DNA of 21,379 bases, from contig JAYMTF010001777.1 in NCBI GenBank assembly GCA_036897485.1, positions 1-21,379 of the forward strand, written 5' to 3'. Under the pieces are notes generated by a model. It had not been told where the DNA came from. It saw only the letters and a list, made by a program, of their open reading frames with translations, and did not search any database. Both the position numbers and the translations under genes were made by a program. This document shows positions 1 to 8,500 of this stretch, in pieces. The stretch's first letter is position 1. Every line of letters starts with the position of its first letter. Source of the DNA: Pelargonium nanum. Lineage: Eukaryota; Streptophyta; Magnoliopsida; Geraniales; Geraniaceae.

Positions 1-272
1 GAAATGGAGATCTTCTTGAAGCAGCAGATGCAAGACTATGTGGAGACTTCGATTCGCAGCAAATGGTGCAGTTGATGATTGTTGGGCTTTGGTGTGCTCA
101 TCCAGATTACAACATTAGACCCTCGATAAGGCAAGCGATTCAGGTGCTTTGTTTTGAATCTCCGCTGCCTGATCTCCCATCCAAAATGCCTGTCCCGACA
201 TATTCTCCACCACCAGTACTGCTCAATTCGCACTCTTCAGTTTCAGTTTCATTCTCTTCTTTGGCTAGATAA
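1..272 (+). CDS. L-type lectin receptor-like kinase, C-terminal end (partial)
   Basis: This is the 3' end of a gene that begins before the window. Frame 3 is open from the first complete codon to the TAA at 270-272 (89 residues). Residues early in the fragment (NGDLLEAADARLCGDFD) and the following GLWCAHPDYNIRPSIRQAIQVL are the last part of a protein kinase C-lobe. The GLWCAHPD..RPS.RQ pattern is typical of plant L-type lectin receptor-like kinases, probably of the class IX kind, which are plasma-membrane receptors with an extracellular legume-lectin domain. The tail after the kinase is Pro/Ser-rich (MPVPTYSPPP..., then SSVSVSFSS), as in that subfamily. The kinase active-site motifs and the lectin domain lie outside the window, so activity cannot be judged. 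A degraded relative lies about 450 bp downstream, which suggests a local tandem cluster. Confidence 0.88.
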   Translation, partial: NGDLLEAADARLCGDFDSQQMVQLMIVGLWCAHPDYNIRPSIRQAIQVLCFESPLPDLPSKMPVPTYSPPPVLLNSHSSVSVSFSSLAR

Positions 273-718
273 CCCATAGAAAAACATATCTTGAGAAAAA
301 CATATCTTTAGATTCTCCAAATAAGTTGGGTTTTTGATACACATTCCTATATATCTAAAGCACAATCTCTTCTTGTGCCATTTCTTGTTTCCCTTTAGTT
401 TTGTTTATGCTCTTGCATTGTTGTGTACCATGTAACAGGTTTCGGTTAACTGAAGTCTATACATGTAGATTTATAGATAGCGTAACATGGTTGATAACTG
501 CATATATAGAATGCTATGTTCAATATTGACTGCACCTGAATCTACTATTCTGAAACTTTGTCTGATAGAGGTGAAAACAAACAGCAAGTGCCATGTTCAA
601 TATTGTGTGTTTCTGTGGTTTTGCAAGATTGGATCTTGACAAGATCTTGCAGGCTTGCACCAACTTTTGTTTATCAGTGGAAATCAGATAGATTCAACTT
701 CACATCCCTTTTTCTGCT
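273..718. other. Spacer between lectin-kinase gene and its relic
   Basis: The first part is presumably the 3' untranslated region of the lectin receptor kinase. No convincing gene is seen. Short open frames in 558-788 show no family motif. The stretch just before 719 may be further decayed lectin-domain sequence, but I could not align it to anything. Confidence 0.4.
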
Positions 719-1295
719 GTGGAACTTGAATCATATCAGAACCTCATTTATAGCGATCCGGGTTATGATCTCTATAGTCGTTATGTGAGATGTAATAGCA
801 GTATCAAAGATGGGAAACAAAATGATGTTATGATAAGTTATGATTCTGCTTTGAAAAATTTAACTGTTGCATTGAGTAGATTTAGTACTTATGTCAGAAT
901 CCAACAAAACCTTTACTGTGAAGTTGATTTGAGAAGTATCCTACCAGATTTTGTCACTTTTGGCTCATTGTTTGGTGACTTGAAAGAAGAGGACTATTGC
1001 TCGTATACGAGTTCATGTCAAATGGGAGCTCAGATCATGCTGACATGGCCTCAAAGGTACAAATTTGTTCGAGGTTTGGCGTCTGCAATTCTGCATTGCT
1101 CTACCTACGCGATGATTGGGAACAATGTGTGATCCATAGGGATATGAAGTCCTGAAACATAATGCTTGATTCAAATTTCAGTACAAAACTTGAAGATTTT
1201 GGGTTAACTAGGCTCATGGTCATGGACCACAGTTTTGGCTTAGGACATTAGGCTTTATGGAACAGGAAATTAAGGTTCTTTGGTGAGTGATTTGG
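719..1295 (+). pseudogene. L-type lectin receptor-like kinase relic
   Basis: Residues from the 719 frame resemble the second half of a legume-lectin domain: a DPGYDLYSRYVRCNSSIKD segment, an MISYDSALKNLTVAL strand, a YVRIQQNLYCEVDLR strand and LPDFVTFG. They are followed after only about 20 residues by the kinase segment LTWPQRYKFVRGLASA. The transmembrane segment, ATP-binding loop and kinase N-lobe that normally lie between them (roughly 150-200 residues) are gone. At about 1088-1095 the frame shifts. In the new frame the kinase continues as LLYLRDDWEQCVIHRDMKS, hits an in-frame TGA at 1153-1155, and goes on as NIMLDSNFSTKLEDFGLTRL. HRD and DFG motifs remain readable, but the internal deletion, frameshift and nonsense codon make the gene non-functional. 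Similarity fades after about 1240. It is most likely a dead tandem copy of the upstream receptor kinase; such genes are usually intronless, so the deletion is not a spliced intron. Confidence 0.82.
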
Positions 1296-1420
1296 GTTCT
1301 GCCACCAAAAATGATCATATTTGGCTCTATCAGTACTGAATCTCTCTATATATCTCTTTCACTGTCCTATGATGATACTTTGAATATTCCATCGTAATTT
1401 TGTTAGAGATGTGATAATTA

Positions 1421-1798
1421 AAAAATTAAATTCAAATAAAGTTTGTTAGAGATATGATATTCGATCGTAATTTGTTTTTATTTTAAAAAGAAAAGCAAAA
1501 ATAATATTGTTAAATTCATTTCTCGTTGAGTTTTTTCTTGCAATCTCATTTTCTCACTACGAAAATTGACAAGACAATTCAAATCTTATTCCCAACACAT
1601 TACCACTATCCATTTCTGTCTTTTACCATTGTATACATTACGCCAAGTTTCAACAAAATATTTGTGTAATTAACATAAAAAATTATAATAAAAATTAAAT
1701 TCACATAAAATTTGTTGGAGATATGATATTCCATTGTAATTTAAAAAAAAAAACAAAAAAAAAATTGTCAAATTCATTTCTCGTTGAGATTTTTCTTC
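1421..1798. repeat. Two-copy direct repeat, about 115 bp each
   Basis: Copy one (about 1421-1540) and copy two (about 1690-1798) share in order an aaaattaaattca start, TTTGTTrGAGATATGATATTC, a CGTAAT/TGTAAT segment, an A-rich tract and AAATTCATTTCTCGTTGAG. They are direct repeats about 260 bp apart, separated by unrelated sequence. A third, shorter trace (TTTGTTAGAGATGTGATAATT near 1399-1420) precedes copy one. No terminal inverted repeats were found, so this is probably a local duplication rather than a mobile element. Confidence 0.6.
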
Positions 1799-1845
1799 AA
1801 AATGAATCTATCCATAACACCAGGTGGAGTGAGCCTCCACTTATC

Positions 1846-1957
1846 GACACGTGTCACTGCAAATATCCTTAAACTCACAAAGATGAAAAAACCATCATCG
1901 TCCACGAAAGTACCAACGAGCCACTCTCGTTCCAAGACGGCGCTTCCGCCACGTGGC
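1846..1957. promoter_or_regulatory. Two perfect G-box palindromes
   Basis: GACACGTGTC at 1846-1855 and GCCACGTGGC at 1948-1957 are each perfect 10-bp palindromes around the CACGTG G-box core, 102 bp apart. A further ACGT core (CCACGTAC) follows at about 1986-1993. G-boxes bind plant bZIP and bHLH factors in abscisic-acid, light and stress responses. They lie about 490-600 bp before the ATG at 2444 and so probably belong to that gene's promoter. That assignment is inferred from position only. Confidence 0.5.
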
Positions 1958-2210
1958 GATCGTTATCTTCCCGCCCCCTAATCCTCCACGTACGGCGATC
2001 GGTATAGTAATGACATTTTTACCCCTGAATTCCCACCAAAAACGCTACGCGTACCATAACAGCACGATTTATGAAGAGCCCGAGCGCGTGTGATCAAAGA
2101 TTCCTAAACGCGCCTCTCACATTCTCGGTTTCTTCGCCATCTGATTCTCAAATTCTTCACTCTCACTCTCGCAGTCAAATACTAGAGTTCCCAATTTCCT
2201 GAGCCCAATA

Positions 2211-2359
2211 ATGATGGAGAAGAAGGCCAATTGATGTACAGTTCTTAGCAATCAATGCAATTTGCTTATTTGCGAGTCCCAAACATGGAAACAGCACTAA
2301 AGATTCATGCTTTTGAGTCACCATTTATAGTCTTCTCTTTCCTTTGCTCCATAAATTGA
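2211..2359 (+). promoter_or_regulatory. Leader with three upstream ORFs
   Basis: Between the G-box region and the main start at 2444 three small ORFs follow each other: 2211-2234 (MMEKKAN), 2234-2248 (MYSS), whose ATG overlaps the stop of the first, and 2255-2359 (34 residues). No ATG occurs between 2359 and 2444. If transcription starts before about 2200, as the pyrimidine-rich tract at 2110-2200 suggests, all three would precede the main ORF in the mRNA and could lower its translation. A spliced leader would change this picture. Confidence 0.45.
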
Positions 2360-2443
2360 ACATTTTCTGTACAGTGAGCTTGCTTTCGAGAGTTCCAAGG
2401 TTGGGTTTTGAGTGTTTTTGGAGTGTGAAGCAAACAGACCCAC

Positions 2444-3463
2444 ATGCAGATTCTGGCTAGTTTTTGTCTGTTCGTTGTTTTCTGCAACTTTATTGAGCTT
2501 TTTAGGAGGTTGTTCTTGCAGATCTCAATAGGGTTTCTTGTTATGGAATGTGCTTCACGCCTCAAGATCCAGTTCGGAGGTGGGTTTTTGGTGTTTGGGT
2601 GTTTCTCGCAGGTTTTTAACGTTTTGGGGCTGTTTTTGATGTTTGGTTTGGGGCTGAAGGTGTTGCAGTCTGGTTTGGGGCTGAAGGGTTTGATGCAGTT
2701 TCTGTGCGAGTTTAGAGAGAAATCGAGTGATTTGGGAAATGGGTTTTGTTCGAGAGATTCTGATTTGAGAGAGTGTGATTCAAAGATTGTGTCTTGCAGT
2801 TGTGATTCAGTGAACTTGGAGAAATTGAAAAGTAGAGACTTTTTGGATAGTGGTTGTGATTTGGGAAATGGGTTTTGTTTGAGAGATTCTAGTAGGAGAG
2901 TGAGCGATTCAAAGATTGTGTCTTGCAGCTGTGATTCAGTGAAGTTTTTGGAGAAGTCGAAAAGTGAGGACTTTTTGGAGGCAAAGGGTGTTTTAGAAGA
3001 ATGTTGTGAATCCTGCGAGGAAGATGATGAATTTGATGTTTTGGCATTGAGGAAATTGGTGAAGATTCAGAGGCAACGAGCCAACGCGGCCTTGGTGGAG
3101 CATGAGAAGGAGAGATTGGCAGCTGCTTCTGCTGCTGATGAGGCAATGGCAATGATTCGGCGCCTGCAGAATCAAAAGAGTGCTGTGGAGATTCAAGCCA
3201 ATCAGTATCGTAGATTGGCTGAGCAGAAGCAGCAATATGATCAACAAGTGATTCAGTCCCTGCGATGGATCGTAATGAAGCATGAATCCGGGAGTAGCTT
3301 ATTGGAAGATAGATTAAAGCAATGCACTGAAGCTGAGGAGACTCGTGAATTGGATCAATCCGAAGGAGATGATTCCGATACATGCCTTTTCGATTCCTTT
3401 GTGGACGAAGGCTTCGATGATGTGCTAATTAGCTCACTTGATTACGACACATTGGCATTGTAA
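2444..3463 (+). CDS. FLOURY1-like protein with GTD-binding (DUF593) domain
   Basis: A single 1,020-bp ORF encodes 339 residues. The N-terminal half begins with two strongly hydrophobic segments (about residues 5-32 and 45-75), so the protein is probably anchored in the endoplasmic reticulum or another endomembrane. The middle is Ser/Cys/Asp-rich. Residues about 192-281 form a charged coiled coil (LRKLVKIQRQRANAALVEHE, then ERLAAASAADEAMAMIRRLQ, then EIQANQYRRLAEQKQQYD) that I recognise as the GTD-binding domain, the DUF593/zein-binding family shared by maize FLOURY1 and plant myosin-binding (MyoB) receptors. In that family the domain binds the globular tail of class XI myosins or, for FLOURY1, zeins. 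The C-terminus is acidic. The start is the first ATG of the frame; a second at 2543 would remove the first hydrophobic segment. Residues about 96-180 contain an imperfect 43-residue tandem duplication. The substrate or partner in this plant is unknown. Confidence 0.83.
   Translation: MQILASFCLFVVFCNFIELFRRLFLQISIGFLVMECASRLKIQFGGGFLVFGCFSQVFNVLGLFLMFGLGLKVLQSGLGLKGLMQFLCEFREKSSDLGNGFCSRDSDLRECDSKIVSCSCDSVNLEKLKSRDFLDSGCDLGNGFCLRDSSRRVSDSKIVSCSCDSVKFLEKSKSEDFLEAKGVLEECCESCEEDDEFDVLALRKLVKIQRQRANAALVEHEKERLAAASAADEAMAMIRRLQNQKSAVEIQANQYRRLAEQKQQYDQQVIQSLRWIVMKHESGSSLLEDRLKQCTEAEETRELDQSEGDDSDTCLFDSFVDEGFDDVLISSLDYDTLAL
2729..2980 (+). repeat. 129-bp in-frame tandem duplication in the FLOURY1-like gene
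   Basis: The segment beginning GATTTGGGAAATGGGTTTTG at 2729 recurs at 2858, an offset of 129 bp or 43 codons. Both copies encode DLGNGFC.RDS, then DSKIVSCSCDSV, then an E-K-S/R-DFL ending. The second copy runs to about 2980. They differ at scattered bases and by a small indel near the end of each unit. The reading frame is kept, so the duplication adds a second Cys-rich linker repeat between the membrane segments and the coiled coil. Confidence 0.88.
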
Positions 3464-5171
3464 GTTTTCGAGCATTTCTCAATTCGATTGATGCTTGCAG
3501 GCTTTCTTTACATCAAATTTATATTAGTGTCTGATTTGGTTACTAAAACATTGTTATATCACGCCACAGCCTTTTCCTTTTAGTTTACTTAATTCTCCAT
3601 TGTAATTATTGCGTACAATACGTGCTTTGTCCTGGTGGAAAACTTTGTTACATGAACCATAAAGATATACAGTATTGACTATCGACATTTTGTTTCTTTG
3701 TATATTTGTATTGATTACAAGTACTGGAATTCATGTGATTGCTTCAATCCTTTCTATGCATCAATGTATGTAGAAAGTACCAATTGTGTTGCGAACAGAG
3801 AGATGTTAGAATTATAAACCAAGTATTGGATATAGAACCTTATTTGGTGGTTCAAAATGAACGAATCGTTTCTTCAAAATACTGAAAAACGTATTGCATT
3901 TGCTTGTCATGCGCAATATGCAATCCATGAGCCGTAAAGCCAGTCTTAACTCCATTTGGTTGACTTATGTGATCCAATATTGGCATCCTCAAACTTGGGA
4001 AATATTATTGTGTTTGATGGGAAGAGCTGCCATTTTTCATTATCTGCAAAAATGGTCAACAAGGAAAGCGACTCTCATTAGTCATTTCAATCTTGACTGG
4101 AATGACTGTATATGTGAAGCCATAAGAGAAGTTTTTAGGTGATTTTTCTTGTTGCTTTCACCTTTTTTGACTCAAACCCGTACGTGTAAATGTAAACTTG
4201 AGCCCCTTTCATATCGGACTAAGTAGTATTTTTAACTCGAAACCTGAATCACAAGCTCTAGTTAAAAGGTAACTACTTTAGCCCTTCATAGAATGAACTG
4301 ATAAAGTTGTGAAAACTGGATTGGTGTTTTGAATTCATGATTGTTGTAAAAGACAATAGACATAACTAGGATAATGATAAGATGTGTTCAAAAAATGGCC
4401 AGAAGAATATAATATATATTGAGTTGGTACAGAGCTGCATAACAAGATTCCATCCCAAATGATTCTAGTTGTCCCATTAGAGGAAGGAGGCTCTTTAAAA
4501 GAGGAACTAAAGAGAATCATATTTGAAGTTTTGTACAAATAATTAGATTTTGATGCACCTCACTTTTTCTTTTTGGTGTACCACCTCCTCCCTTTTCTAA
4601 AATATGAATATGGTTCTTAAAATTATGTTTATCAATTGTTTTAATGGAAAAAACTCATACATGTTGTAAAAGCCACGGTTATTCTATATGATAATGTCAA
4701 GACTTTAAATGAATAAATTGTCAATAAATAGTCCTTGAATTAATTATAAAAGCTAACTATTTTTTGTCCATATTAAAAGTTTAAAGACAAATTTGAGTTA
4801 AAAAAATTAATGATCAAATTGAGTCTAAACAAGAAAGTCAAGAGACCATTTTAAATTTTAAAAAGTTGAATTATTAAATTGGATTTTTTTATCTAAATAA
4901 ATTTGTGAAGGACAAAATTTTGTTTTTAATGGTTCATAAATATAAACCTTAAAGAGAAAGTTTATGAGTTTTTTTTTTTAAATAAGAGAAAGTTTATGAG
5001 TTAAAACATATATTTTCAAACTTTTAAACCTAATATATTAGTAGCTCTTGATTTTCAAAACATTCAATCAATTCTCATAACCGAAAAGCCAAATATGCAA
5101 ATTCTTTATAAATTTTAAATACTAAAATTATTCTTTGTATTATTGTTGTCACATTTGAATTTAATGTATCA

Positions 5172-5320
5172 TACTCACTACGTCCCATTTTTGTAATCTT
5201 TAAAAAAATTAAATTCAAATTTATGAACGATTTTAATGATCTCTAAAAATATAAGACTTTCAGAAAAAATAATCTCTCAAAATATAAGAAATTAATTAGT
5301 ATACTTTTTCCTAAAACAAA
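5172..5320. mobile_element. Possible truncated Stowaway-like MITE
   Basis: TA followed by CTCACTACGTCCCATTTTTG at about 5173 resembles the Stowaway-type terminal inverted repeat (CTCCCTCCGTCCC...). The following 150 bp repeats the AATATAAGA-type internal words usual for such elements. No matching inverted end was found, so it would be a fragment. This rests on one terminus only. Confidence 0.35.
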
Positions 5321-5490
5321 CAATTTACTAATTTAGGAAAAGCGTAATGGTAATAAACTCCAACTTTAAATCTTGGCCGTGCGATGCTTTACCAACCTAA
5401 TCCAACGGTCAAGAGCAGACCAAGGCACTATCTCTATCTAGTTTACATAGAACAGTCACTACTGAGTCATTGTGTGTGTGAGCCAAAAAT

Positions 5491-5510
5491 TATACTGTAT
5501 ATAATTATAC
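5491..5510 (+). promoter_or_regulatory. TATA-like sequence before the dehydrogenase gene
   Basis: TATACTGTATATAATTATAC contains a good TATA-box match, but it sits only about 25-40 bp before the ATG at 5533. With usual TATA-to-start spacing the leader would be nearly absent, so either the mRNA has a very short leader or a different, more upstream start is used. Confidence 0.35.
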
Positions 5511-5532
5511 ACTTGTCGACCCAAAATCAGTG

Positions 5533-8500
5533 ATGAAAATGATGAAATTTTCGATCCAACGAGGTAAGAACCTGTGTTTTCTCGAACAAATTCTTCAGCA
5601 ACCGAACCGATCAGTTCAATTTTCACTGCAAAAGCTCAATTTTTTATTCTGATCAGTGTATTTTCATGTGTTTCAGTGAAGAATTTAAGGGCCTTGAGGC
5701 CTCAGATCTTTGCTTTGAGAAATACCCATTTCTCAACTGCCACTGAGCAATCTTCCAGATACCCAAATCCACCTGTAAGCTTCCACTTTTGTTTGTGTGT
5801 GTGTTTGGTTACTGAGAAAAATGAAAATAAGAAGTGGGTTCTGAATGTTAGATTAGATTTGACTTAATTGAGCTTTGTTGAGCCATTTTGGGCTGCTTGA
5901 ACTGATTATTTCTGGTTTTGTTTGTATATTTGGTCATTTGTCTAAGCTAGCAAGTCAGGACAAGAGATGGGTTTAACTCAATCTTTTTTTTCCTTTTTTG
6001 GTTTGTTTGCTCATTCTTAGTCTTGAAATGTTTTTTGGAAAATCACAAAGTAGTTTTTGTAGAAATAGATGGAGATATGAGATTTTAAAGTAGTTACTTC
6101 GGTGTAGATGGGATCTGGGAACCGGTTTGAGTATTCAACTTCTATGCATTGTTTGCTTCTTTTCTAGTAGATAGAGTTCACTTATGCAGGACCAAACTTA
6201 ACAGAATGAAGTGTACTATTGAATTTAAAGTTTCATCTTTGTGATTCACATTTTGTTTGGTTATGTTGTGACAGCGTGTTCCCAATCTTATCGGAGGTAG
6301 TTTTGTTGATTCGCAATCGACATCAACCATTGATGTTATAAACCCTGTGAGTTCATAATGTACTCAATCATTTTTTTTCTTGAATTGGCTCTTGTTACTT
6401 TGCCTTTGGAGTGTAATGAATTATTTTTTGGCAATAGGCGACGCAAGAAGTTGTTTCCCAAGTTCCTCTAACTACACATGAAGAATTTAAAGCTGCAGTT
6501 TCTGCAGCAAAACAGGCTTTTCCTTCATGGCGTAACACACCAGTTACAACTCGCCAGCGCGTTATGTTCAAGCTCCAAGAGCTCATCCGGAGGGACATGG
6601 TAAGCAAGTTTGAGCGTCGTTTATATCAGAAGGATTAAGAAAGAATATATTTAAATGAATACAAAACAACCAACTTATGTTTTCAGGATAAGCTGGCATT
6701 GAATATTACTACAGAGCAGGGAAAGACTTTGAAGGATGCTCAAGGAGATGTGTTCCGTGGACTTGGTAAGTAAAAAAAATTCGTAGTTTTATCATGAAGG
6801 TTTAGTGGTACGCAAATTCATGGATTTTGTCGTGTAGAGGTGGTGGAGCATGCTTGTGGAATGGGAACTTTGCAGATGGGGGAGTTTGTATCTAATGTTT
6901 CAAATGGAATCGATACCTTCAGTGTCAGAGAGCCACTAGGTGTTTGTGCTGGGATTTGCCCCTTCAACTTTCCAGCAATGATTCCTTTATGGGTAGGTTT
7001 GTTATTCTTTTGCGCTATATGGTTGTCTAATTTCTCTTTTGAATCCTGTCACTAGACAATACTTAATATAAATGCTTAGCTAGGTGGATTACTAGATTTG
7101 TAATAGCAGTATTTTGAGAAAATGAACTGTATAAGTTGCATCTGGAGAGACCAATTTGCTAGAGTAACTTACTTATTTGTGTGCCTCCTTAAAAAAGAGT
7201 AACTCAAAACATTTGTTTTAATATTTCACTGCAGATGTTCCCAATTGCAGTTACATGTGGTAATACATATGTTTTGAAGCCATCAGAAAAAGACCCGGGT
7301 AATTGTTATGTGCTCATTTGCATTGTAGTTCAAGTTTCCTTCTATTTTTTCCCATGTTTCGATCCATATTAAGTCTAATTGTGTGATTGTGCCTACTAAT
7401 CTGTTTCTCTATTTCCTTGTTCAGGGGCTTCTATGATGCTTGCTGAGCTGGCAATGGAGGCTGGTTTACCGAGGGGTGTTTTGAATATTGTTCATGGAGC
7501 CAATGTATGTTTTTTCTCCATGAATTGCTTACTAACCTTACATATTTCTTGATCCTTCACTTGAAAGTTTCAATTTGCATGTGTTTTGACCAACCTTAAT
7601 GCTTCATATCTATATACATCATTTACTTCACAACAATTTTATGTTTTTCAACTACAGTTTGTCAGCAATGACATCTGATTATTTGGTTCGCCAATGCTGT
7701 CATTGCTAATACTTATTGTTGTATCTCAGATATGGATTATTTAATATATACTCTTTGGCAGGATATTGTTAATGCTATTTGTGATGATGACGATATCAGA
7801 GCTGTGTCATTTGTCGGTTCTAACACGGTAAGCTACTTTCTGTTTTTCACCTTGTGATCCCAATTCTGATGTGATGCTTCTGTTTGTTATATTTAATGAT
7901 CTTACATTCACCCACAATCATTCTATTATCAATTCTTAAAGGAGCTGGCAATTTGGATCCAAATCTGCACCTGCAGGCACCCAAAATCCGATGCACATTT
8001 TTGCGGGTTCAGGTCGCATAAAATAGACCTAGTTAATTTTAGCATTGGGGCGTTAAACCCGCACTAATCCACACATTTTCTATGTAAAACCCGCTACCCG
8101 ACCTGCATGGACCTAGAAATCTTGAGGGTCGGGTTCGGTTTGGTCCTTTAACAGCTCTAGTTTTTAGACAAAAGGTTCATGATCTAATTTTGTCTTTTAG
8201 TTAAATGATGTAAGATTCTTGTACGTCCTCAAATTAGTTATTATCGTGGTGATGTCTCTTGCCATTTCATAGTAATATTCTTAATGTGTTGAAATTTACA
8301 TTGAAGGCTGGCATGCATATTTATGGAAGAGCATCGGCTAAAGGGAAACGTGTGCAGGTAGGTTTACTTCATATATGAACCCAATTCTTGTTTTATGTAT
8401 CTATGTACATATTTGGGGCTGGAAATACTACAAAAATGGTCCATGAACTATCAGGACCCAACTGACATTGTTAATTTTGCTGACGTTGTATGAACTATAA

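Larger units (their letters stand above)
1296..2210. other. AT-rich spacer and distal promoter region
   Basis: No gene is supported here. The stretch holds a pair of direct repeats (1421-1540 and 1690-1798), poly-A/T tracts, and from about 1840 a more GC-rich segment with G-box palindromes and pyrimidine-rich tracts (2110-2200). That segment looks like the promoter and transcription start region of the gene at 2444. An open frame at 1784-1981 has no recognisable domain and overlaps the G-box elements. Confidence 0.5.
3464..5532. other. AT-rich intergenic region
   Basis: About 2 kb without a convincing gene. The first 150-250 bases are probably the 3' untranslated region of the FLOURY1-like gene. 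An open frame at 3894-4142 has no recognisable motif. From 4540 to 5340 the sequence is very AT-rich with many T- and A-runs. An 18-bp direct repeat (AGAGAAAGTTTATGAGTT) occurs at 4953 and again at 4985. The last 150 bases form the promoter of the dehydrogenase gene. Confidence 0.55.

Noticed and set aside
1784..1981. Open frame of 65 codons on +.
   Set aside because: It overlaps the G-box promoter region and starts in an AT-rich repeat; the composition is simple Ser/Thr/Lys/Pro with no domain.
2889..3383. Long open frames on the minus strand across the FLOURY1-like gene (164 and 96 codons).
   Set aside because: They are antisense shadows of a real, well-supported coding region; the His/Ser/Leu-rich translations show no domain.
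3894..4142. Open frame of 82 codons on +, and on the opposite strand a short ankyrin-like stretch reading KTGFTAHGLHIA (about 3890-3945).
   Set aside because: The + frame has no family motif. The minus-strand match is only about a dozen residues with an extra residue in the consensus, and no neighbouring ankyrin repeat could be read; chance is the better explanation.
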